Positions 7,564 to 14,535 of a DNA stretch of 15,800 nucleotides are shown in pieces. Numbering within the stretch: position 1 is the first letter of the stretch; each line of letters starts with the position of its first letter. The notes beneath the pieces are model-generated. The model worked only from the letters and a program-made list of their open reading frames with translations, did no database searches and had not been told where the DNA came from. The stretch lies in assembly GCA_900544815.1 (NCBI GenBank), contig UQWT01000053.1, positions 1 to 15,800 on the forward strand, given 5' to 3'. The stretch is from an uncultured Bacteroidales bacterium (lineage in GTDB: Bacteria; Bacteroidota; Bacteroidia; Bacteroidales; UBA932). Position numbers and translations under genes: made by a program.

Positions 7564-7590
7564 AAGCTTAAAGTTTCTTACTTTAAGCTT
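7564..7590. repeat. Perfect inverted repeat, 11-bp arms
   Basis: AAGCTTAAAGT (7564-7574) pairs exactly with ACTTTAAGCTT (7580-7590) around the loop TTCTT. It lies 88 bases beyond the murF stop. There is no T tract directly after it on either strand, so it is not a canonical terminator. It could stabilise the 3' end of the murF transcript or be a protein site; each arm also contains the palindrome AAGCTT. Confidence 0.6.
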
Positions 7591-7670
7591 TACTGCTATT
7601 AACTTAAAAACTGTCTATACACTATGAACTTTCAACTATTAACTTTTATTTTGCTAATTTAATTTTAATA

Positions 7671-7696
7671 GCCAACGCTAAAGCTAACGCCAACGC
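7671..7696 (+). repeat. GCYAAM hexamer array 2
   Basis: GCCAAC, GCTAAA, GCTAAC, GCCAAC, then GC: four exact period-6 units of the same type as at 262-299. Short ATAG/CTATAG sequences flank it. It lies about 73 bases upstream of the efflux operon -33 box. Confidence 0.75.
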
Positions 7697-7768
7697 CTAT
7701 AGAGGTTGTTTCACTATTCTCTAATTATATTCCAAAACACAGATTACTGAAATATTCTTTTAAATCTT

Positions 7769-7799
7769 TTTGGCGGATGTTAGTTAGGCATTATCTTTG
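7769..7799 (+). promoter_or_regulatory. Bacteroidota promoter of the efflux operon
   Basis: The -33 box TTTG (7769-7772) and -7 box TATCTTTG (7792-7799) are separated by 19 bases, an exact match to the phylum-specific promoter consensus. Transcription should begin near 7805, giving a leader of about 40 bases before the TetR-family gene. This is the best promoter in the window. Confidence 0.8.
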
Positions 7800-7805
7800 C
7801 GCTCC

Positions 7806-7833
7806 GGAAACCGCAAACACTAAAATGGTTTCC
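7806..7833. promoter_or_regulatory. Candidate operator for the TetR-family regulator
   Basis: GGAAACC (7806-7812) and GGTTTCC (7827-7833) form a perfect 7-bp inverted repeat with a 14-base spacer. The arm centres are 21 bases apart, two helical turns. It lies from the predicted transcription start to 12 bases before the regulator's ATG. Position and symmetry suit a site for dimeric, autoregulatory repressor binding. A leader hairpin is the alternative reading. Confidence 0.55.
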
Positions 7834-7844
7834 AAATTTTATAG

Positions 7845-8441
7845 ATGAAACGGGAACAGATATTAGAAACGGCATTCAGGGAATACGCTAAATACGGGGT
7901 TAAACGTGTTAGCGTGGACGATATTGCGCAAAAACTTAAAATATCAAAGAAGACTATTTACGAGTTCTTCTCCGGCAAGGATGAGTTTACAAAGGAGGCT
8001 TTTATTTATAAGCAGAGAGAGCAATTAGCTAAGGCAGAGGAGATAGCATGCGGAGATGGAACCCCGTTGGAGAAAATATTGAGGTTAGATATGCAGAGCT
8101 TTAGGTTTTTTAGTAATATCTGTGAACATTTCTTTAATGATATTGCCAATACACCGGCACTACGAGAGGTTGGTGAGAGCTGGTTTAATAAGATGAAATC
8201 CCTTATTATGGGACTTATAAGTGAAGGGATAAAAGAGGGGGAGCTTAGAGAGGATGAGAATTACGAAATATTGGGACCTCTTACCAAAAGTCAGATAATA
8301 AACAATTTGAGTATTGAGGAGTTAACCAATAAGTATAGGCCTGATGAGATTTGCAAGATAACTCTTATTACAATTATGAAGGGCTACTCAACCCCAAAGG
8401 GGAGAGAGGTTTTAAAGAGAATAGAAAAAGAAGATATATAA
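7845..8441 (+). CDS. TetR/AcrR family transcriptional regulator
   Basis: This 198-residue protein has an N-terminal TetR helix-turn-helix: REQILETAFREYAKYGV (3-19) leads into SVDDIAQKLKISKKTIYEFF (23-42), with the conserved Gly18 and the KKTIYEFF recognition-helix end. The rest (about 50-198) is a helical ligand-binding and dimerisation domain of unknown specificity, as usual in the family. It is the first gene of the efflux operon, four bases before the TolC-like gene, and reads from a strong promoter that carries a matching inverted repeat. The likely role is repression of its own operon, relieved by a pumped compound. That is inferred from position only; activation is possible. No Shine-Dalgarno is seen. 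Confidence 0.9.
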   Translation: MKREQILETAFREYAKYGVKRVSVDDIAQKLKISKKTIYEFFSGKDEFTKEAFIYKQREQLAKAEEIACGDGTPLEKILRLDMQSFRFFSNICEHFFNDIANTPALREVGESWFNKMKSLIMGLISEGIKEGELREDENYEILGPLTKSQIINNLSIEELTNKYRPDEICKITLITIMKGYSTPKGREVLKRIEKEDI

Positions 8442-8445
8442 GTTT

Positions 8446-9783
8446 ATGAGAAAAGGTATTTTAAAATTAATTTTAACGGTCTGCGCCGGAGCTATGAGCG
8501 TGCAGGCTTTTGCGCAGGATACTTTGCATCTTACATTGGATGACGCACTTAAAATTGCATTGTCTGAAAACCGTACGTTAAAGATTGCAGAGATGGAGGT
8601 TGTAAAGAAAGGTTATGCCAGAAAGGGTACATACGCCTCACTTTTCCCACAGATAGATTTTAGTACAAACTACCAGAGAACCATTAAGAAACAGGTGCTG
8701 GTTATGGGTGACCAGTCTTTTGCAATTGGTACAGACAATACCTGGAGCACAGGTTTCGGCGCCTCTATGCCGTTGGTAAATGTTCCTCTTTGGAAGAGCA
8801 TACAGATTACAGGACAGGATGTGGAGCTTGCTGTTGAGAAGGCGAGAGGCAGCAAGATAGATCTTATAGAGCAGGTAAAGCAATCCTTCTTTGCTGTTCT
8901 TTTGGCAAAGGATTCGTACGAGGTGTATAAAGAGAACTATAATACGGCTGTAGATAACTACAATGTTGTAAAGGATAAGTATGATGCCGGCAAAACATCT
9001 CAATATGACCTTCTTACGGCAGGAGTTGCGGTAAGGAATGCAGAACCGAACATGTACAATGCACAGGGGAATATTGTTGTTACGCAATGGCAGCTTAAAG
9101 CTGTTTTGGGATTGGATCTTAACAATGAGATTGCATGTGATGGAAACCTCAAAGATTATGAGTATGAACTTGCAAGGGTCTCAGAGGAGGATCCAATGGC
9201 TGCTGCAGACACACTTTCTTTAGATAAGAACAGTACGTTAAAGCAGTTGGAGATTCAGGATGAGCAGTTGCACAAGACCTATCAGTCTCAGCTTGCAAAA
9301 TATTATCCCACACTTGCAGGCTCTATTTCTTATAACTGGAATGCTATGACAAATACATTCAGATTCAATCAGTTTAACTGGACTCCTTATTCAGTTGCAG
9401 GTATATCCCTTACTATTCCAATCTTTTCCGGAGGACAGCGTTACTACACGCTCAAACAGACAAAGGTGCAGAGAGAGCAGATGGCACTCCAGATAGAGGA
9501 GACAAGAAAGAATTTGGAGGTTTCCATTACTCAAAGTCTCAGCAGCCTTAACACCTCTGCAAAGCAGTATACTGCAGCTAAAAAGAGCATAGAGAGTGCA
9601 GAGAAGGGTAACAGCATAGCTCACAAGAGATATGAGATTGGTAGTGGAACACTCTTGGAGATGCAGAATTCACAGCTTGCTCTTATGCAGTCGAGGTTGA
9701 ATCTTAACAGCTCAATCTACAATTATCTTGTTACCAAATCCTCTTTGGATAAGATTCTTGGCATAAGCGCGGATAATTTGTAG
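8446..9783 (+). CDS. TolC-like outer-membrane efflux protein
   Basis: This 445-residue protein has a signal peptide (about 1-23, ending QAFA before QDT) and the two-fold TolC/OEP architecture: alternating long helical stretches and short strand segments. LTLDDALKIALSENRTLKIAEMEV (29-52) is the standard family opening, and a second repeat appears near 275-445 (LEIQDEQLHKTYQSQLAKYYPTLAG, then IPIFSGG and the helical tail). It would form the trimeric outer-membrane and periplasmic channel of the tripartite pump. The gene directly follows the regulator and precedes adaptor and pump. Its stop codon abuts a hexamer repeat that occupies the gap to the adaptor. Confidence 0.93.
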   Translation: MRKGILKLILTVCAGAMSVQAFAQDTLHLTLDDALKIALSENRTLKIAEMEVVKKGYARKGTYASLFPQIDFSTNYQRTIKKQVLVMGDQSFAIGTDNTWSTGFGASMPLVNVPLWKSIQITGQDVELAVEKARGSKIDLIEQVKQSFFAVLLAKDSYEVYKENYNTAVDNYNVVKDKYDAGKTSQYDLLTAGVAVRNAEPNMYNAQGNIVVTQWQLKAVLGLDLNNEIACDGNLKDYEYELARVSEEDPMAAADTLSLDKNSTLKQLEIQDEQLHKTYQSQLAKYYPTLAGSISYNWNAMTNTFRFNQFNWTPYSVAGISLTIPIFSGGQRYYTLKQTKVQREQMALQIEETRKNLEVSITQSLSSLNTSAKQYTAAKKSIESAEKGNSIAHKRYEIGSGTLLEMQNSQLALMQSRLNLNSSIYNYLVTKSSLDKILGISADNL

Positions 9784-9803
9784 CATTGGCGTTAGCGTTA
9801 GCC
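9783..9803 (-). repeat. GCYAAM hexamer array 3 (inverted orientation)
   Basis: The complement of the hexamer array: GCATTGGCGTTAGCGTT (9783-9799) followed by AGCC. It begins within the stop codon of the TolC-like gene. The same 17 bases recur exactly at 9847-9863. Confidence 0.7.
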
Positions 9804-9846
9804 TTAATTTAGTTGAAAGTGTATGGTTTATAGTGTATAGAGAAAT

Positions 9847-9912
9847 GCATTGGCGTTAGCGTTGGCTATCATAATTAAATTAGCTAAAGCAAATGCCAAG
9901 GCTAAAGCCAAT
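9847..9912. repeat. Inverted pair of hexamer arrays (predicted RNA hairpin)
   Basis: The inverted array at 9847-9867 faces a forward array at 9882-9912 (GCTAAA, GCAAAT, GCCAAG, GCTAAA, GCCAAT). Bases 9849-9866 pair with 9895-9912 over 16 of 18 positions, with single mismatches at 9855/9906 and 9861/9900. The 28-base loop is AT-rich. Array 3 (9783-9803) could pair with the same forward array, so two mutually exclusive hairpins are possible between the outer-membrane factor and adaptor genes. No T tract follows, so it is not a terminator in the usual sense. Confidence 0.6.
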
Positions 9913-9923
9913 TTGTCGGGAAG
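9912..9923 (+). repeat. TTTGTCGGGAAG word, copy 2
   Basis: The same 12-mer in the gap before the adaptor gene, overlapping the last base of the forward hexamer array. The preceding base is A, as in copies 1 and 3. Confidence 0.5.
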
Positions 9924-9964
9924 AAAAATAATAGTGATAATAATTTTAAAATAACATAACAAAG

Positions 9965-11020
9965 ATGAAGAAAAGTAGAATTATCGTAGGCGGTCTTATG
10001 CTCTGCGCATTTGTCCTTTCGCTATCCTCATGCAAAAGCAAAAGGGAGACAAAAGATGCAGAGGCTGCTTTGGTAGCTGCTCAGAATGTAGAGAATGCAG
10101 CTGCTGTTCAAGTGAAAGTTGAAAAAGTATTTGAGGAGGATGTAGATCAGGAGGAGGTCTATTCAGCTTCTGTAATAGCTAATACAACAAACAACATATC
10201 TCCAAAGATGAGCTCAAGAATAGAGAAGATTTTTGTTGAGGTTGGAGACATGGTTCAGAGAGGCCAGATTCTTGCAAAGATGGAGGCTACAAGCCTTGTT
10301 CAGGCAAAGAGCCAGATGCAGAATGACTCTATTGAGTTGAGCCGTGCCAGGCAGTTGTATGAGGTTGGCGGCAACTCAAAGTCTGAGTTGGATGGAAAGA
10401 TTCTCGCATACACAATCTCAAAGACCAACTACGACAACCTTGTTGAGAATACAATTCTAAGAAGCCCTATCAACGGTATTGTTACTGCAAGAAATTATGA
10501 TCAGGGTGATATGTTCACAATGTCGCAGCCTCTGTATGTGGTTGAACAGATTACCCCGGTGAAACTTGTTGTAAATGTTTCTGAGGGTTTATTTAAGGAT
10601 ATAAAGAAAGGTATGTCTGTTGATGTAAAATGTGATGTTTACGGAGACAGAGTATTTAAAGCAAAGGTTAATTTGGTGTACCCTACGATAGATGCCGCTA
10701 CAAGAACTTTTCCTGTTGAGTTGGTTATAGCAAATGCAGACCAGTCTGTAAGACCGGGTATGTTTGCAAGAGCATATTTTGTTTACGGAACAGCAAAGCA
10801 TGTTGTAGTTCCCGACAAAGCCGTTCTTAAGCAGAGCGGTTCAGGCGACAGATACGTATATGTTGTAGAAAACGGAAAGGCTGTGTTCAAAAAGGTTGAA
10901 CTTGGTAGAAGAATGGGTACCGAGTATGAGATTATAAGCGGTCTTAATACAGGTGATGATGTTGTTACAGAGGGACATGCAAGGCTCTCTAATGGATGCA
11001 ATGTAGAGGTGGTTAAATAA
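9965..11020 (+). CDS. RND efflux periplasmic adaptor (membrane fusion protein), lipoprotein
   Basis: This 351-residue adaptor would bridge the inner-membrane pump to the TolC-like channel. Residues 1-22 form a lipoprotein signal peptide with the lipobox LSSC (Cys23). The order of domains is that of the HlyD/AcrA family: beta-barrel/lipoyl half (about 50-100, with VEVGDMVQRGQILAKME), a short helical hairpin (about 100-150), the second lipoyl half (SPINGIVTARNYDQGDMF), beta-barrel, and a membrane-proximal domain (VVPDKAVLKQSGSG to the end). The hairpin is short compared with AcrA. A 181-base gap full of inverted repeats separates it from the TolC-like gene; 25 bases separate it from the pump. 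No clear promoter is seen in the gap, so read-through from the regulator promoter is likely. Confidence 0.93.
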   Translation: MKKSRIIVGGLMLCAFVLSLSSCKSKRETKDAEAALVAAQNVENAAAVQVKVEKVFEEDVDQEEVYSASVIANTTNNISPKMSSRIEKIFVEVGDMVQRGQILAKMEATSLVQAKSQMQNDSIELSRARQLYEVGGNSKSELDGKILAYTISKTNYDNLVENTILRSPINGIVTARNYDQGDMFTMSQPLYVVEQITPVKLVVNVSEGLFKDIKKGMSVDVKCDVYGDRVFKAKVNLVYPTIDAATRTFPVELVIANADQSVRPGMFARAYFVYGTAKHVVVPDKAVLKQSGSGDRYVYVVENGKAVFKKVELGRRMGTEYEIISGLNTGDDVVTEGHARLSNGCNVEVVK

Positions 11021-11045
11021 CAACTGTAATTTTGGAATTTAATTT

Positions 11046-14000
11046 ATGAGTTTATATCAATCAGCAGTAAAGAAACCTATAACCACAGCCCTTATTTTTG
11101 TGGGTATAGCAATCTTTGGTATCTTCTCCCTAATACAGATACCTATCAACCTGTATCCCGACATTGACACAAACACCATTATGGTTATGACAACCTATAG
11201 CGGTGCCAGTGCCCAGGATATAGAGAACAACGTAACCAAGCCTTTGGAGAACACTCTTAACAGTGTAAGTAACCTAAAGGACATGACATCCAAATCCAAG
11301 GAGAATGTATCTATCATAACCTTGGAGTTTGAGTACGGTATAGATATAGATGTGGCAACCAATGATGTGCGAGACAAGTTGGATATGGTCACCTCTGCGC
11401 TTCCCGACGAAGCAGACACACCTATCATCTTTAAATTCGGAGCCGATGATATTCCTATCCTGCTGCTATCTGTAACGGCAGAGGAGAGTACCAACGGCCT
11501 TAACAAGATCTTGGATGACAAGGTCGCCAACCCGCTTGCCCGTATTGCCGGTGTAGGTACGGTATCTATTTCCGGAGCACCAACCCGTGAGATAAAGGTC
11601 TATTGCGACCCTTATAAATTGGAGGCATATAACCTTACCATTGAGACAATTGCGCAGATTATAGGCCAGGAGAACAAGAATACCCCTGCAGGTTCTATAG
11701 ATATTGGATCCAACACCTACTCTATGCGCGTGCAGCACGAATTTACAGATGCTTCACAGATGAACGATTTGGTTGTAGGGCATCAGGGAGACAAGGTTAT
11801 CTACCTTAAAGATGTTGCTACAGTTGAGGATGGTTTGGAGGAGAGATCCCAGGAGACCTACAACAACGGACACAAAGGTGGCATGATCATCATCCAAAAG
11901 CAGTCCGGTGCAAACTCTGTAAATATATCAAAGAAGGTTAAGGCAAAACTCCCCGAAATTCAGGAGTCGCTTCCTTCGGACGTTAAGTTGGGTATCATTG
12001 TAGATACATCAGATAACATCCTTAATACCATAGACTCCCTAAAGGAGACCATCTTCATAACATTCATATTGGTTATGTTGGTTGTGTTTATCTTCTTGGG
12101 GCGTTGGAGAGCTACATTTATCATTATCCTTACAATCCCTATATCGTTGTTAGCATCTCTCATATATCTGTTTGCAACGGGTAATACGTTGAACATTATA
12201 TCGTTGAGTTCGCTTTCCATTGCAATTGGTATGGTGGTGGACGATGCCATTGTGGTTTTGGAGAACGTTACAACGCATATAGAGAGGGGTAGCCGGCCTA
12301 AGCAGGCGGCCGTTTATGCTACAAATGAGGTTGCAATCTCAGTTATAGCATCTACACTTACAATGTTGGCTGTGTTTATGCCGCTTACAATGATTAAAGG
12401 TATTGCCGGTATAATGTTCAGACAGTTGGGTTGGATTGTAAGTATCATTATGATAGTATCAACAGTTGGAGCATTGTCACTAATCCCTATGCTTTGTTCA
12501 AACATGCTTAGGCTGAATAACAAGCATGGCAAGCTGTACAACCTGCTTTTTGTCCCAATCAACAAAGGTTTGGATTGGTTGGATACTGCATACGCAAAAC
12601 TGCTTGGGTGGTGCGTTCACCACAGAACAATTGTTGCAATGGGCGCTTTGGCAATATTCCTGCTTACAATGCTCTTTATAGGCCCAAAAATTAAGTCTGA
12701 GTATTTTCCTGTTGCCGATAATGCCCGTATTGGTATTACAATAGAGTTGCCTATTGGTACAAGACAGGAGATAACAAAAGAGTTTGCGCTAAAGATAAAC
12801 CAACTCTTCACCGACAAATATCCGGAGATAAGAAAGATTAACTTTACAGAGGGCTCTGCAAGTACAGACAACGTATGGGCATCTTTCCAGACAAACGGTA
12901 CGCATATTATAAGCTTTAACATAAGTTTGTTAAGTGTTACAGAGCGTGAAAGGGGATTGCTTGAGATCTGCGAGGAGATGAGAAAGGATCTGGCTCAATA
13001 TCCTATTATTAAAACCTATAAGGTTTTGGCCGGCGGACAGAGTGGTGGAATGAGCGGTGAGGCAACCGTAGATGTTGAGATTTACGGATATGACTTTGCC
13101 GAAACAGATGCAAGAGCACAAGCGGTAAAGGCAAAACTTATGGAGGCCGGTTCTAATCAGGTACTTATAAGTAGGGAGGATTATGTTCCTGAGTATCAGG
13201 TAGAGTTTGATAGGGAGAAATTGGCTCTTAACGGACTTAATGTCTCTACCGCCTCTTTATACCTGCGTAACAGGATAAACGGAGCCTTGGCTTCTTACTA
13301 TAGAGAGGATGGAGATGAGTACGACATAAGGGTAAGGAACGGACGCGAGTTTAGACAGTCTGTAGAGGATATAGAGAATATAATGTTGTACAATGCTGCA
13401 GGAAAGGGTGTGAGAATCAAAGATGTTGGAAAGGTTGTTGAGACACTTACACCTCCTACTATTGAGAGAAAGAACCGTGAACGTGTGATAACTGTATCTG
13501 CGGTTGTGCCTAAAGGAATGGCAATGAGTGATTTGGTTGCAGCAACAAAGAGCATTCTTAAAGATATGGACTGGACAGGCAACCTATCATGGCAGTTGTC
13601 TGGTTCATACGAGGATCAGCAGGATACCTTTGGTGATCTTACATTGCTTATGGTGTTGATAGTAATACTGGTATTCATTGTTATGGCGGCACAGTTTGAG
13701 TCTTTGACCTATCCGTTTGTGATTATGTTCTCAATTCCGTTTGCAGTTGTAGGTGTAATGTGGGGATTGTTTGTAACGGGTACACCATTGAACGTAATGT
13801 CTTTGATTGGTCTTATGATGTTGTTAGGTATTGTGGTAAAGAATGGTATTGTGCTTATAGACTACACAATCCTTTGCCGTGAGAGAGGCTTGGGTGTTTC
13901 TCAGGCTGTTCAGACAGCAGGTCATTCCCGTTTGCGTCCTGTGCTTATGACAACTCTTACCACAGTGTTGGGTATGGTGCCTATGGCAATTGGAACAGGC

Positions 14001-14189
14001 GAAGGTGCAGAGGTCTGGAGAGGTATGGGTATGACAGTTGCATGGGGACTTTCTGTATCAACCTTGATTACATTGGTAATTGTTCCTGTAATGTATTGCG
14101 TATTTGCCGGAAGAGGTATTAAACGTAAGAGAAAGAAAGAGCTAAAGGTTTACCGTAAGGCTAAGAAGGAGTTGGCTGCATCCAAGTAA
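11046..14189 (+). CDS. RND-family multidrug efflux pump, inner-membrane subunit
   Basis: This 1047-residue AcrB-type (HAE1-like) transporter is a proton-driven pump of the inner membrane and of usual length. TM1 lies at about 12-30; two large periplasmic loops (about 35-335 and 550-865) and two bundles of membrane helices follow. The porter-domain motif GASAQDIENNVTKPLE is at 53-68. The proton-relay residues are all present: Asp399-Asp400 in IGMVVDDAIVVLENV, Lys932 in GIVVKNGIVLIDY, and Arg964 in RLRPVLMTT. The basic C-terminal tail is cytoplasmic. The order TolC, adaptor, RND, small protein resembles xepCAB of Porphyromonas gingivalis. The substrate cannot be inferred. A heavy-metal (CusA-like) pump is less likely, given the DD/K pattern and a regulator of the TetR type. 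Confidence 0.96.
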   Translation: MSLYQSAVKKPITTALIFVGIAIFGIFSLIQIPINLYPDIDTNTIMVMTTYSGASAQDIENNVTKPLENTLNSVSNLKDMTSKSKENVSIITLEFEYGIDIDVATNDVRDKLDMVTSALPDEADTPIIFKFGADDIPILLLSVTAEESTNGLNKILDDKVANPLARIAGVGTVSISGAPTREIKVYCDPYKLEAYNLTIETIAQIIGQENKNTPAGSIDIGSNTYSMRVQHEFTDASQMNDLVVGHQGDKVIYLKDVATVEDGLEERSQETYNNGHKGGMIIIQKQSGANSVNISKKVKAKLPEIQESLPSDVKLGIIVDTSDNILNTIDSLKETIFITFILVMLVVFIFLGRWRATFIIILTIPISLLASLIYLFATGNTLNIISLSSLSIAIGMVVDDAIVVLENVTTHIERGSRPKQAAVYATNEVAISVIASTLTMLAVFMPLTMIKGIAGIMFRQLGWIVSIIMIVSTVGALSLIPMLCSNMLRLNNKHGKLYNLLFVPINKGLDWLDTAYAKLLGWCVHHRTIVAMGALAIFLLTMLFIGPKIKSEYFPVADNARIGITIELPIGTRQEITKEFALKINQLFTDKYPEIRKINFTEGSASTDNVWASFQTNGTHIISFNISLLSVTERERGLLEICEEMRKDLAQYPIIKTYKVLAGGQSGGMSGEATVDVEIYGYDFAETDARAQAVKAKLMEAGSNQVLISREDYVPEYQVEFDREKLALNGLNVSTASLYLRNRINGALASYYREDGDEYDIRVRNGREFRQSVEDIENIMLYNAAGKGVRIKDVGKVVETLTPPTIERKNRERVITVSAVVPKGMAMSDLVAATKSILKDMDWTGNLSWQLSGSYEDQQDTFGDLTLLMVLIVILVFIVMAAQFESLTYPFVIMFSIPFAVVGVMWGLFVTGTPLNVMSLIGLMMLLGIVVKNGIVLIDYTILCRERGLGVSQAVQTAGHSRLRPVLMTTLTTVLGMVPMAIGTGEGAEVWRGMGMTVAWGLSVSTLITLVIVPVMYCVFAGRGIKRKRKKELKVYRKAKKELAASK

Positions 14190-14207
14190 CAATTAAATTT
14201 TAATAAG

Positions 14208-14498
14208 ATGAAAGCATTATTTATATCATACAATCAGGCATACCACGAGGAGATATTGGATCTTATGAACCAGGCTCACTTAAAGGGGTATACAAACTGG
14301 GAGGTTGTAAGAGGCAGAGGTTCCGTAGACGGGGAACCTCACCTTGGAGACCATGCCTGGCCAACACTTAATGCAGCTCTGCTTATCTTTGGACAGGACG
14401 ACAGGGTTGCAACTCTAAAGAAGACACTTAAGGTGTTGGACAAGACCAATCCTGCCATGGGACTGCATGCCTTCTCTTGGGATGCAGACGAGGAGTAA
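14208..14498 (+). CDS. PG0541-like transporter-associated PII-like protein
   Basis: This 96-residue soluble protein starts MKALFISYNQ and contains GSVDGEPHLGDHAWPTLNAAL (39-59), a segment I recognise from the small proteins encoded directly after RND pumps in Bacteroidales (PG0541 family). The alternation of strands and helices suits a ferredoxin-like fold of the nitrogen-regulatory PII type. No signal peptide or membrane segment is present, so it should be cytoplasmic. It starts 18 bases after the pump stop and ends before the operon terminator, so co-transcription is expected. A sensing or regulatory contact with the pump is plausible by analogy with PII-like partners of transporters, but no ligand or mechanism is known to me. 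The family call is from memory. Confidence 0.8.
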   Translation: MKALFISYNQAYHEEILDLMNQAHLKGYTNWEVVRGRGSVDGEPHLGDHAWPTLNAALLIFGQDDRVATLKKTLKVLDKTNPAMGLHAFSWDADEE

Positions 14499-14535
14499 AG
14501 TCTATATGTTAGCCGTTTTTTGCAGCTGACAATGA

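Larger units (their letters stand above)
7477..7844. other. Composite intergenic region upstream of efflux operon
   Basis: These 368 bases contain no gene. In order: AT-rich AGTTTAT repeats (about 7496-7540), a perfect 11-bp hairpin (7564-7590), another AT-rich stretch with loosely repeated AACTTT/AACTATTAAC words (7626-7650), hexamer array 2 (7671-7696), and a well-formed promoter (7769-7799) with an inverted repeat in the leader (7806-7833). The murF operon must end here, but no stem followed by a T tract is seen on the plus strand. Confidence 0.7.

Noticed and set aside
8638..9087. 149-codon minus-strand ORF
   Set aside because: It is antisense to the TolC-like gene, rich in Cys and Ile without any family pattern, and has no promoter or start context.
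10808..10819. Near-copies of the 12-mer at 2104, 3240, 10808 and 11400 as further true copies
   Set aside because: Several fall on Pro-Asp codons (CCCGAC or CCCGAT) that the encoded proteins explain on their own, so I did not count them.
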